DNA of 46,417 nt from an uncultured Bacteroidales bacterium (GTDB lineage: Bacteria; Bacteroidota; Bacteroidia; Bacteroidales; FEN-979): positions 1-46,417 of the forward strand of contig CAIYJU010000067.1 of assembly GCA_903926565.1 (NCBI GenBank), written 5' to 3'. Numbering within the stretch: the stretch's first letter is position 1; each line of letters starts with the position of its first letter. Position numbers and translations under genes: made by a program. This document shows, in pieces, positions 22,578 to 30,988 of this stretch. The notes beneath the pieces were generated by a model. The model was not told the origin of the DNA. It ran no database searches and saw only the letters and a list, made by a program, of their open reading frames with translations.

Positions 22578-24371
22578 ATGAATAAAAAAGCACCACATTC
22601 ATTCCATATCCCTGTTCTGGGAATTGGTTATTCTATCGATACACCTGTAAAGGTGGCTCATCTCGGGATCTCCTCGGTGATTTCTCTTGTTGATGACATG
22701 CTGATGGAAAAACTCAGAGAATTCTACAGTACCAAGTTCGACCTTCCCTTTCAGGCCATTACTGAAAAAATCGAAGATTTCAGGGCAAAAAGGATTACAG
22801 CATATCTCAATCTTGTGGACAAACTTGCCAAAGATAAGTTTGAGGAGCTTAAAGCAACTTATGATCAGAAAAGCAGCGAATTTCATAAGTATATTGATAT
22901 GTTGCACGATTCATCCCATCTGAAGCAAAAATTCGAACAACTTAAACAAGATTGGGATAAACTCGATGTAAAGCAATGGATCAACGAAAATCTCCCGATG
23001 GGAAGCATCGACGTGAACATCATGACCAAACTTGACAAAGAGAATTACAGGAACCGTGAAAAACTGCCTGTGGAATACAACGATGGTCATGCAGCTTTGC
23101 GGGGATTCGTTAAAAGTGATTTGTCATCTTCCGTTGTCCTTTCCGCCGGCATGAGCACCCGGTTGTATAATTATATCGAGTCTTTTGATGAATTTTATCC
23201 GGATGAGAATTTCCAGCTGAATAAAAAAATCACCCTCAAGGTAAGCGATTACAGGTCTGCCCTCATTCAGGGAAAGTACCTGGCAAAGAAAGGGTTGTGG
23301 GTTTCCGAATACCGCATTGAATCAGGCCTTAACTGTGGAGGGCACGCCTTCCCGACAACCGGGTACCTGCTTGGACCGGTACTTGAAGAGATCAACCAAA
23401 ACCGGGAGGACCTGATCAACCAAACCTTTACTTTATTGAAGATAGCCCTGAAGGCGAAAAATCGTCCCTGCCCTGAACAACCATTGGAAACCAAAATCAC
23501 CGCCCAGGGTGGTGTCGGAACAGCAGAGGAACATCAATTCCTTGCAGAACATTACCAGCTTGATTCTGTCGGCTGGGGCACTCCGTTCCTGCTGGTTCCC
23601 GAAGTGGTCAATGTGGATCAAAGAACATTGGATCTTTTGTGCAATGCGAAGGAAGAAGACCTCCAGGTAAGCAACATCAGCCCGTTGGGTGTTCCTTTCA
23701 ACAATTTAGTAGGGAATTCAAAAGACCTGGAAAAATTAGCATACATCGAACAGGGTACTCCCGGCAATCCATGCCCAAAACAGTATGCGGCACTCAGCAA
23801 TGAGTTCGGAGAGCCAACACTTTGCCTCGCTTCCAGGAAATATCAGAAGGCCAAAATTGAAGAGCTGAAGACAAGTGGACTGAGCGAAGCGGATTATCAG
23901 GTTGCTTATGATAAAGTCGTTGATAAATCATGTATTTGCGTTGGACTTGGAACCTCGGCACTCCTGGTAAGTGATCTGGATACGAAAGTTGAAAAACCAG
24001 GTGTTTCTGTTTGCCCCGGCCCGAATATGGCCTATTTCTCCGATGTAATGACCCTTAAGGAGATGGTTGATCATATCTACGGGAAAATCAATGTCATCAG
24101 AAGAAAAGACCGGCCACATATGTTCATCAAGGAGCTCACCATCTATATTGATTATCTGAAAACAAAACTCGATGAAACGGCCAGGCCATGGTCTGAGAAA
24201 CAACAGGAGTACTTTACCTCTTTCAGCGATAACCTTGATAAAGGCATTCAGTATTATAAGGAACTATTTTCGACCATGAAACTTAATATTCATGATAAAA
24301 AAGTAAAACTTATTGAGGATCTGGAAAAATTTGAGTCTCAATTGAAAAATCTCCCCATCCGCCAGGGCTAA
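22578..24371 (+). CDS. Large protein with FabK / nitronate-monooxygenase-like TIM-barrel motifs
   Basis: A 597-residue protein starting at ATG 22578; the frame opens further upstream inside the receptor gene but that part is a shadow. The N-terminus reads 'IPVLGIGYSIDTPVKVAHLG', like the first strand of an FMN TIM-barrel. Further motifs occur in the order known for the nitronate monooxygenase/FabK superfamily: 'NCGGHAF' (Gly-Gly-His at 254-256) followed by 'LLGPVLEEI'; 'TAQGGVGT' at 309-315; and 'GTPFLLVPE' from residue 334, about 20 residues after the GGVG as in phosphate-binding loops. The family therefore includes 2-nitropropane dioxygenase and FMN enoyl reductases. A helical, charged segment of about 130 residues near the N-terminus and a coiled-coil-like C-terminus are extra. 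A carrier-bound enoyl reductase is a possible role. I am moderately sure of the fold, not of the reaction. Confidence 0.6.
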   Translation: MNKKAPHSFHIPVLGIGYSIDTPVKVAHLGISSVISLVDDMLMEKLREFYSTKFDLPFQAITEKIEDFRAKRITAYLNLVDKLAKDKFEELKATYDQKSSEFHKYIDMLHDSSHLKQKFEQLKQDWDKLDVKQWINENLPMGSIDVNIMTKLDKENYRNREKLPVEYNDGHAALRGFVKSDLSSSVVLSAGMSTRLYNYIESFDEFYPDENFQLNKKITLKVSDYRSALIQGKYLAKKGLWVSEYRIESGLNCGGHAFPTTGYLLGPVLEEINQNREDLINQTFTLLKIALKAKNRPCPEQPLETKITAQGGVGTAEEHQFLAEHYQLDSVGWGTPFLLVPEVVNVDQRTLDLLCNAKEEDLQVSNISPLGVPFNNLVGNSKDLEKLAYIEQGTPGNPCPKQYAALSNEFGEPTLCLASRKYQKAKIEELKTSGLSEADYQVAYDKVVDKSCICVGLGTSALLVSDLDTKVEKPGVSVCPGPNMAYFSDVMTLKEMVDHIYGKINVIRRKDRPHMFIKELTIYIDYLKTKLDETARPWSEKQQEYFTSFSDNLDKGIQYYKELFSTMKLNIHDKKVKLIEDLEKFESQLKNLPIRQG

Positions 24372-24375
24372 CTGC

Positions 24376-25479
24376 ATGCACAGGCCATCCACGGTACAGA
24401 AACTCCCACCTGTCTGGCTCATCAGTGCCATCAACTCTTTCCGCATTTTTTTAACATATCTCAACAGGAAACTTTTCCCCGGAAATGTCGTTCTGTATGA
24501 ACAATTTCAATATTTCTGGATGTTGCCATCCCTTTATGTAGCAGCTAAACTGGACATTGCAACGCTTCTTCAAAAGGAACCCCTGACAGCGAAAGAGCTT
24601 GCAGCGCAACTGCATGTCGATCCTTCAAACCTGGCAAGAATTTTACGTGCTCTCGCCAGCCAGGGCATCTTCAAACAAACCAGTGATGACCGGTTTGCCC
24701 TCAATTCTTTGGCAAGAGGACTTCTGGATGAACCAGGTTCACTGCGCCAGATGATCCTTCATCACCTGGGCCCGGTAAACTGGAACCTGATGAGCAACCT
24801 GGAATATTCTGTCCGAACCGGGAAGGATGCTTTCTCGGATAAATATGGCCTTGAAACATATCAATACCTAAGAACCCATCCGCAGGAACAAGAAGTGTTT
24901 GACGGATCAATGTCAAACCTGTCTGATCTTGGACTTGCTCCTGTTCTTCATGCATACAGTTTTTCAAAATTCCTCACTATTGCTGATATAGGAGGCGGAG
25001 AGGGGTTTTTGCTGGCCAACATCCTTCAGCACAACCCATCATGCCGTGGCATCCTTTTTGATACGCCTGAAGCACTTGAAAAGGCGCCGGAGATGCTTAA
25101 CCGACACCAGGTTGCTGACAGGACGGAGATTGTTCCTGGTGATTTTTTCAGGGATATTCCAAAATCATGCACTCTTTATATTCTTAAAAACATCATCCAC
25201 AACTGGGGAGATGAACAATCGGCAGTCATTTTAAGCAATATCCGCAACGCAATGGGGCCTGATGGTGTTTTGTTAATCATAGAGATGGTGGTTCCGGCAG
25301 GAAATGTGCCCTCACTGGCAAAATTACTGGATATTCAAATGATGGCCTCCATGCAGGGAGGAAGGGAAAGAACTGAAATGGAGTATAGGGAAATCCTCGA
25401 AAAGACGGGGTTTACATTAACCCGGATTATCCCTACCATTGCCCCGATCAGCCTGATTGAGGCCAGAAAGAATGGATAA
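24376..25479 (+). CDS. SAM-dependent O-methyltransferase, PF00891 type
   Basis: A 367-residue class I methyltransferase of the acetylserotonin/caffeate/TcmN family. The N-terminal winged-helix dimerisation domain is seen in 'LAAQLHVDPSNLARILRALAS'. The SAM-binding loop is 'ADIGGGEGFLLANIL' (about residues 203-217), and the catalytic base of the family is His275 in 'LKNIIHNWGDE'. These enzymes methylate phenolic or enolic hydroxyls of aromatic polyketides, quinones and hydroxycinnamates. Its presence suggests an aromatic or enolic group in the product. It starts 4 nt after the FMN-barrel-like gene and is 19 nt ahead of the permease gene, so it is within the main transcript. Confidence 0.9.
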   Translation: MHRPSTVQKLPPVWLISAINSFRIFLTYLNRKLFPGNVVLYEQFQYFWMLPSLYVAAKLDIATLLQKEPLTAKELAAQLHVDPSNLARILRALASQGIFKQTSDDRFALNSLARGLLDEPGSLRQMILHHLGPVNWNLMSNLEYSVRTGKDAFSDKYGLETYQYLRTHPQEQEVFDGSMSNLSDLGLAPVLHAYSFSKFLTIADIGGGEGFLLANILQHNPSCRGILFDTPEALEKAPEMLNRHQVADRTEIVPGDFFRDIPKSCTLYILKNIIHNWGDEQSAVILSNIRNAMGPDGVLLIIEMVVPAGNVPSLAKLLDIQMMASMQGGRERTEMEYREILEKTGFTLTRIIPTIAPISLIEARKNG

Positions 25480-25498
25480 ATCTTCCTATTTTTACACC

Positions 25499-26686
25499 AT
25501 GCGAAAATTTTTGTCCATCATTCGTAAAGAATTTTTATTGTTGTTCAGAGATATCCCGGGATTGATCATACTCTTCCTGATGCCCGTCCTGCTTATTTTT
25601 ATCGTTACCCTGGCACAGGAAAATGCCCTGAAACGGCAGAATTCGAAAACACGCATCCTGTTTGTCGATGATCTGAAAACCCCCTTTTCAATAAAACTCT
25701 TCAACGACCTTGATTCATCCGGTTTTTTTCAACCGGTAAGGGAATTCAAAGGGCTGCCGGTTACCCTCATCCAGGCCAGGGAATTCATCCGGCAGGGTGA
25801 TTTTTCATTCGGAGTGATCCTCACCCATGCTGATTCAGCCATTGTACTTTTAGTCGATCCGACGCTGCAAGCCAACTATAAGACCTCAGTAACGAACTCA
25901 CTGACCTATATCATCAAAGGTACCCAGACAAAAGAGGCCATGAACGGTATTTTTGACAACCTTCCGGAAAATATCCGGCCTGTGGTCCGTGCAATGGTTT
26001 CAGAAAAAATTCAGAAACTGGCCCCTGTCAGAGAGTCCTTTGCAATGAGAGATCGATCAGAGATTCAGCCAAATGTGATTCAGAACAATGTCCCCGGATT
26101 TATCCTGTTTGCCATGTTTTTCATCGTCATACCATTGGCAGGCAGCCTCATCACTGAGAAAAATGAAGGAAGCTTTCAACGGCTGCGTTCGCTGCCCGTA
26201 AGAATATCAGCCATCCTTGGCGGAAAAGTGGTGGCCTACCTCATTGTATGCCTCCTTCAATTCGTTGTAATGATGGCAATCGGAAAATGGATCTTCTCTG
26301 CATTCTTCGGGCTTTCATCATTGGACATGGGACATCAGTACCTCGCCATCGCCATCGCAACAATTGCTTCCTCCCTCAGTGCAATCGGCTTTGGAATCCT
26401 GGTTGGTGCTGCGGCAACAACACATAATCAGGCTGCCCTTTTTGGTTCCGTCATGGTGGTGCTTCTGGGAATCATCAGCGGAACCTTTCTGCCAATACAC
26501 ATCATGCCAAAGTTTATTCAGTACATAAGCTACTTCTCTCCCATCCGCTGGGGAATTGATAATTACCTGAACCTCTTTATCCGGGAAGGTAACATTGCCA
26601 GCATCCTGCCAAATACGGTTTTACTTGTTATTTTTTTTGTTTTTGCAATGATCACAAGCATTGCTATTTTTGCAAAGCAGAAATAG
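25499..26686 (+). CDS. ABC-2 type transporter permease
   Basis: A 395-residue inner-membrane protein starting at ATG 25499 (in-frame ATGs at 25457 and 25472 would overlap the methyltransferase). One N-terminal helix is followed by a ~150-residue extracytoplasmic domain, then five helices: 'FILFAMFFIVIPLAGSL', 'VVAYLIVCLLQFVVMM', 'AIAIATIASSLSAIG', 'GSVMVVLLGIISGTF' and 'TVLLVIFFVFAMITS'. The 'NEGSFQRLRSLPV' motif is the ABC-2 signature found in lipid and drug exporters. It needs an ATPase, and none is encoded nearby; it must borrow one from elsewhere. It probably exports the product or inserts it into the membrane. Confidence 0.88.
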   Translation: MRKFLSIIRKEFLLLFRDIPGLIILFLMPVLLIFIVTLAQENALKRQNSKTRILFVDDLKTPFSIKLFNDLDSSGFFQPVREFKGLPVTLIQAREFIRQGDFSFGVILTHADSAIVLLVDPTLQANYKTSVTNSLTYIIKGTQTKEAMNGIFDNLPENIRPVVRAMVSEKIQKLAPVRESFAMRDRSEIQPNVIQNNVPGFILFAMFFIVIPLAGSLITEKNEGSFQRLRSLPVRISAILGGKVVAYLIVCLLQFVVMMAIGKWIFSAFFGLSSLDMGHQYLAIAIATIASSLSAIGFGILVGAAATTHNQAALFGSVMVVLLGIISGTFLPIHIMPKFIQYISYFSPIRWGIDNYLNLFIREGNIASILPNTVLLVIFFVFAMITSIAIFAKQK

Positions 26687-26710
26687 AGGAGGAAATTTAA
26701 GTTTCATCCA

Positions 26711-27220
26711 ATGAAAGAGAAAGAGGGTTTCGTTGATTACCCTGAACAACAGATGATCCTGTATGTTGAGAAAGATGATGGAAATTATGGGCCAATGCAA
26801 ACCGGCTCCTACATTTCCGCCAACTATATGGACGATTATGTGTATAAACGCAGGAACCTGGAGATTGATCTCAGAAACCAGGTAACTTCAGGAGCCATCA
26901 GTCCGATAAAATACTACATGATCCTGGTAGATCTCTCTTTCTCGGAGCTGGCCGCCAGGGCCCATATAAGGAAATCAAGGGTCAAAAAACACCTGGACCC
27001 TAAACTTTTCGGAAGTGCGACGATGGAAGAACTTCTTAAATATGCAGCAGTGTTTAATGTACCCATTGCAAACCTTCTGCAGATTTTACTGGTGAAAAGC
27101 AACGGCAGTTTTGAATCCGATTTCATTCTTGAACCTAAATCATCCGGAATTATGGTCGGTCAGTCACAAACCTCCAACCCCTATGTCATTTTGACAAAAA
27201 TTGAAGAAAAATCCAGATGA
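26711..27220 (+). CDS. Small protein with HTH-like segment, coupled to the BtrH-like gene
   Basis: A 169-residue protein of unknown family. Residues about 75-125 look like a lambda-repressor-type helix-turn-helix: 'DLSFSELAARAHIRKSRVKKHL' region (positions only approximate) followed by a fourth helix 'EELLKYAAVFNVPIANLLQILL'. The flanks show no other domain. Its TGA overlaps the ATG of the BtrH-like gene (ATGA), which implies translational coupling. It may be a cluster regulator, or a cytosolic accessory protein of the acyltransferase that reuses a repressor fold. The HTH call is moderate; the regulatory role is inference. Confidence 0.65.
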   Translation: MKEKEGFVDYPEQQMILYVEKDDGNYGPMQTGSYISANYMDDYVYKRRNLEIDLRNQVTSGAISPIKYYMILVDLSFSELAARAHIRKSRVKKHLDPKLFGSATMEELLKYAAVFNVPIANLLQILLVKSNGSFESDFILEPKSSGIMVGQSQTSNPYVILTKIEEKSR

Positions 27221-28224
27221 TCGTACAGAATTTCAACCATAAAATGGCCGCACATTGCGAATCAGGAACGATTACATCGCTACTGAACCATGGTGGCCTT
27301 AATATAACTGAACCGCTGGTATTTGGCATTGCAAGCGGAATTTTCTTCGGGTATTTTCATAAAATGAAATCGTTTGCATTCCCCACCTTCATCGTCCGGA
27401 ATAAACCTGGTCAAATGCGCACCAACATTGAAAAACGACTTGGGGTCAGATTTAAAAATTACGATTTCAAAGATCCGGTGAAAGGACAGCAAACGCTGGA
27501 TCAATTGCTGCAAAACAACATCCCGACTGGTGCCCAGGTCGATTTCTTTTACATGGATTATGTTCCTTCATGGGAACGCGTTCATATCAATGTGCATTTC
27601 CTGGTGGTAACAGGAAAAACAGAAAATAAATACACCATCAGCGATGCCTATTTCCCGCAAATGGTTGAACTGGACGCTGACTCCCTTGAAAAAGGACGGT
27701 TTGCAGGTGGAAACATGTCGCCTAAAGGATTTATCTTCCATCTCGACAAACTCCCGGCGGATATTGACTACAACAAAGCCATCCTGAAAGGCATCAGCAA
27801 GGCCTGCTTCTACATGTTGAAAATTCCAATCCCGTTTCTTGGCATCAGGGGAATACGGATGTTCGGTAAAAAAGTGGTGGAATGGCCGAAATTTGCAAGA
27901 GATACGGAACATTTGTCTCATGAAATCATGAAAATCAACATTTTGCTGGAAGATCAGGGAACCGGGGGGGCAGGATTTCGCTTCATGTATGCAACCTTCC
28001 TGCAGCAGGCTGCCACCATTACAGGGAAACCCCAGCTTGCAGAACTTTCAGCAGAACTGATGAAAATAGGTGACGGCTGGAGAGAAATTTCTCTCTTCTC
28101 TGCCCGGATAGGCAAAAACCGTGACCTCGGACCTGATAAATTAAAACAACTGAGTGAAATGCTTTACGACAGGGCAAACGTAGAAGAGCGCTTTTTCAAA
28201 TCCCTTTCACAAGCAATTAAATAA
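27217..28224 (+). CDS. BtrH-like acyltransferase (butirosin biosynthesis protein H, N-terminal domain)
   Basis: A 335-residue protein. The N-terminal domain has the Cys14 motif 'HCESGTITSLLNH', then His127 in 'HINVHFLVV' and Asp143 in 'TISDAYFP', a Cys-His-Asp triad in a papain-like order. This matches the BtrH_N family. In butirosin biosynthesis BtrH moves an acyl group from an ACP to an amino acceptor. A helical C-terminal region of DUF4872 type follows ('GTGGAGFRFMYATFLQQAA'). BtrH-type proteins also occur in Bacteroidota flexirubin/aryl polyene-type clusters. Here it is flanked by an HTH-like gene and, 22 nt downstream, ACP 2, which is the probable acyl donor. It likely transfers the finished chain to a polar or lipid acceptor. 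Confidence 0.85.
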   Translation: MIVQNFNHKMAAHCESGTITSLLNHGGLNITEPLVFGIASGIFFGYFHKMKSFAFPTFIVRNKPGQMRTNIEKRLGVRFKNYDFKDPVKGQQTLDQLLQNNIPTGAQVDFFYMDYVPSWERVHINVHFLVVTGKTENKYTISDAYFPQMVELDADSLEKGRFAGGNMSPKGFIFHLDKLPADIDYNKAILKGISKACFYMLKIPIPFLGIRGIRMFGKKVVEWPKFARDTEHLSHEIMKINILLEDQGTGGAGFRFMYATFLQQAATITGKPQLAELSAELMKIGDGWREISLFSARIGKNRDLGPDKLKQLSEMLYDRANVEERFFKSLSQAIK

Positions 28225-28245
28225 CTGAATATTAATTACTTACAC

Positions 28246-28530
28246 ATGACCGAACCAACACAGGAATTGAAACTTGAAATAAAGAACCTGATCATAAGTA
28301 CCCTGTCCATCGAAAATATAAACCTGGATGATGTGGATGACGAGAAACCGCTGTTTGGCGGAGACAATGCGCTTACCCTTGATTCGGTGGATGCCATTGA
28401 AATCATCATGGCCATTCAGCGTACCTATGGCATCAGGATAGCTGACCAAAACCTGGCCAGGCAGGTGATCGGTTCAATCAACTCCATTGCACGTTTCATA
28501 GCGGAACAACGGGAAAACCCAACCTCATAA
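28246..28530 (+). CDS. Acyl carrier protein 2
   Basis: A 94-residue carrier protein with the phosphopantetheine serine at Ser47 in 'NALTLDSVDAIEIIMAI', a standard D-S-V-D motif as seen in ACPs of aryl polyene and flexirubin clusters. It is 22 nt after the BtrH-like gene and 17 nt ahead of the sulfotransferase. It differs clearly from ACP 1 (D-G-D-S), so the two carriers probably serve different steps, for example starter loading or final transfer against chain elongation. The 'GGDNALTLDS' insertion before the serine is also typical of specialised ACPs. Confidence 0.9.
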   Translation: MTEPTQELKLEIKNLIISTLSIENINLDDVDDEKPLFGGDNALTLDSVDAIEIIMAIQRTYGIRIADQNLARQVIGSINSIARFIAEQRENPTS

Positions 28531-28547
28531 TCTAACATACTCACACA

Positions 28548-29639
28548 TTGAAGGATTCCTACCTCACTGCCGGAATCAAACTGGATCAACTGTTTCGGCT
28601 CCTCCACCGAAGCAAAATTACGTACAATACCAAAACCATATTACGCCTGGCATTTCTCATTCAGAGTGCATGCTGGTCTTCGTTTTTTGCTTTGATCGAA
28701 AAAGCGAGGTATGCAAAGCCGCTGAAAAAAGCCATCATGCCTGACAACCCCATCTTCATTATCGGCCACTGGCGAACCGGTTCAACTTTTCTTCATCAAC
28801 TTATCAATCTTGACCCTGAGTTATGCACCCCAACGCTGTTCCAGGTCGCTGTTCCCGATAGTTTCCTCGTTTCATATCCTTATTACCGTCCGATATTCAA
28901 ACAGGTTGTTTCAGAACACAGGCCGATGGACATGGTGAAAATCGGCATGGATGAGCCCCAGGAGGATGAATATGCGATTTACCGGCTCACAAACTATTCA
29001 CCCCTGGAAAACCTTGTATTTCCTAAATCACATACATACTTCCTAAACCATGGAAGCCCGTTTCTGCCTTCCGGCAGAAATCTTGATATATGGAAACATC
29101 GTGTTGCGGAATTTTATAAAAAGATTTATTTCAGACATGGTAAAAGAATAGTTTCGAAGAACCCTTTTAATTCATTTAGAATCAACACCTTGCTTGACAT
29201 GTTCCCGAACGCCAGGTTTATCCATATCGTCCGTCATCCAGGCAAGGTCGTTCCTTCGACCATCCACATGTGGAATATTCTTGCAAAGCAGAATGCATTG
29301 AACAATCATGGCGCTTCTGCAAAATTTTCCGAGGTAACCTTATTTCTTAAAAATCTGCTTGACACCGTCGAAAATGATCGTAAAGTATTACCGCCCGGAA
29401 CAATGGTTCAGATACGGTTTGAAGACCTTGAAGCAGCTCCTGTTAAGGTTCTCAGGGATGTTTACCAGGAACTGGGTCTCCTTTTCTCCGATACATTGGA
29501 GGAGAAGATTAACATTTTTATTGCACAAAACAGAAGTTTTACAAAAAACACATTTTCCCTCACCGAACAGGAAAAAGCTTTTATCTCCCGGGAATTGGAA
29601 ATTCAAATCAAATCCCTGGGATATGAATCTGACAATTAA
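28548..29639 (+). CDS. Sulfotransferase-family protein (PAPS-dependent type)
   Basis: A 363-residue protein of the sulfotransferase fold. The 5'-phosphosulfate-binding loop is 'IGHWRTGSTFLHQLI' (from about residue 72) and the 3'-phosphate-binding segment is 'FIHIVRHPGKVVPSTI' (about 223-238), both intact. Such enzymes move sulfate from PAPS to a hydroxyl or amine. Members of this subfamily are found with lipid and polyketide genes. The start is TTG at 28548. Placed between ACP 2 and the PaaK-like gene, it may sulfate the product or a headgroup, giving it polarity. The catalytic base cannot be fixed by eye. Confidence 0.85.
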   Translation: MKDSYLTAGIKLDQLFRLLHRSKITYNTKTILRLAFLIQSACWSSFFALIEKARYAKPLKKAIMPDNPIFIIGHWRTGSTFLHQLINLDPELCTPTLFQVAVPDSFLVSYPYYRPIFKQVVSEHRPMDMVKIGMDEPQEDEYAIYRLTNYSPLENLVFPKSHTYFLNHGSPFLPSGRNLDIWKHRVAEFYKKIYFRHGKRIVSKNPFNSFRINTLLDMFPNARFIHIVRHPGKVVPSTIHMWNILAKQNALNNHGASAKFSEVTLFLKNLLDTVENDRKVLPPGTMVQIRFEDLEAAPVKVLRDVYQELGLLFSDTLEEKINIFIAQNRSFTKNTFSLTEQEKAFISRELEIQIKSLGYESDN

Positions 29640-29657
29640 AAATTACGGCCGTTTCTG

Positions 29658-30986
29658 ATGAACATAAATAACGCATTTTTTCCTCAAATAGAAAGAGAAC
29701 CTTTAACAGTCATTGCCGGATACCAAAATGGCAGGTTACAGGAGGCACTTCATTATCTTAAGGCAAACTCCCCTTTTTACAGCCAGATGTTCCGGAGCCA
29801 GCATATTGACACTTTAAAAATTAAAACCGTAGCCGACCTGGTGAACCTGCCGGTCACCACAAAAAGCGATCTCCAAACCCGAAATGATGACTTTCTTTGT
29901 ACCCCTAAAACAAAGATCATTGATTACATCACAACCTCGGGAACACTTGGAAACCCTGTAACATTTGCCATGACGGATAAAGATCTCGACCGCCTGGCAT
30001 ACAATGAAGCCATCTCTTTTACCTGTGCCGGCGGAAGTGAATCTGATATCTATCAATTGATGACAACCATCGATCGGCGCTTTATGGCGGGACTTGCTTA
30101 TTTCCTGGGGATCAGAATGCTCGGTGCCGGTGTGGTCCGGGTTGGAAATGGGATCCCTGAATTGCAATGGGATACGATTCAACGCATCAGGCCGAACGCA
30201 ATTGTTGCTGTTCCTTCATTTATACTGAAGCTGATTGACTATGCGGAGCAACATGGCATTGACTACCTCGGAAGCAGCATTACAAAAGCAATTTGCATTG
30301 GGGAACCTTTACGCAACAGTAACTTGTCACTTAATACACTTGGACGAAGAATTACAGAGAAATGGCCACTCAAACTTTTTTCGACGTATGCATCAACGGA
30401 AATGGCTACTTCATTTACAGAATGCTGTGAAGGAACCGGCGGCCATCTTCATCCCGAACTGATCATCGTTGAATTTTTGGATGAAAACAACATGCCTGTG
30501 AAGGAAGGGGAGCCGGGTGAAGTGACCATTACAACGCTTGGTGTGGAGGGTATGCCGCTGCTGCGCTTTAAAACCGGCGACATCTGCCATCATTTCAACG
30601 TTCCGTGCCCCTGTGGCAGAAATACCATGCGCCTTGGCCCCATCATAGGAAGAAAGAACCAAATGATCAAATATAAAGGCACGACCTTGTTCCCTCCTGC
30701 CCTCTACGACATACTTGACAACATTGCCTATATTTCAAATTATGTGGTTGAAGTGTTTACCAATGATATTGGAACTGATGAAATTCTGATCCATATCCAC
30801 GCTACTGAATCAGACTTAGAAAATGAACAGGAGATAAAAGAGCATTTTCGTGCAAAACTTCGTGTTGCACCAATGATCTCCTTTGTTTCTGAAAGCACCA
30901 TACTCTCCATGCAACTCCCTGCCCTAAGCCGAAAACCTGTCAAATTCATCGACAAACGGAATAAAACCGAAAATTATTCCGGGTAA
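29658..30986 (+). CDS. PaaK-like adenylate-forming acid ligase
   Basis: A 442-residue AMP-binding protein of the phenylacetate-CoA ligase group. It has the phosphate-binding loop 'TTSGTLGNPVTF' (from about residue 92), the adenine motif region 'STYASTEMA', the 'LLRFKTGDIC' segment and a cysteine pair 'CPCGRNTMRLGPIIGRK' before a short C-terminal domain. It would activate a (probably aromatic) carboxylic acid as acyl-AMP and pass it to CoA or to a nearby ACP. This makes it the best candidate for starter-unit activation. It is the last gene of the cluster on the plus strand. The next promoter starts 3 nt after its stop. Confidence 0.88.
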   Translation: MNINNAFFPQIEREPLTVIAGYQNGRLQEALHYLKANSPFYSQMFRSQHIDTLKIKTVADLVNLPVTTKSDLQTRNDDFLCTPKTKIIDYITTSGTLGNPVTFAMTDKDLDRLAYNEAISFTCAGGSESDIYQLMTTIDRRFMAGLAYFLGIRMLGAGVVRVGNGIPELQWDTIQRIRPNAIVAVPSFILKLIDYAEQHGIDYLGSSITKAICIGEPLRNSNLSLNTLGRRITEKWPLKLFSTYASTEMATSFTECCEGTGGHLHPELIIVEFLDENNMPVKEGEPGEVTITTLGVEGMPLLRFKTGDICHHFNVPCPCGRNTMRLGPIIGRKNQMIKYKGTTLFPPALYDILDNIAYISNYVVEVFTNDIGTDEILIHIHATESDLENEQEIKEHFRAKLRVAPMISFVSESTILSMQLPALSRKPVKFIDKRNKTENYSG

Positions 30987-30988
30987 AC

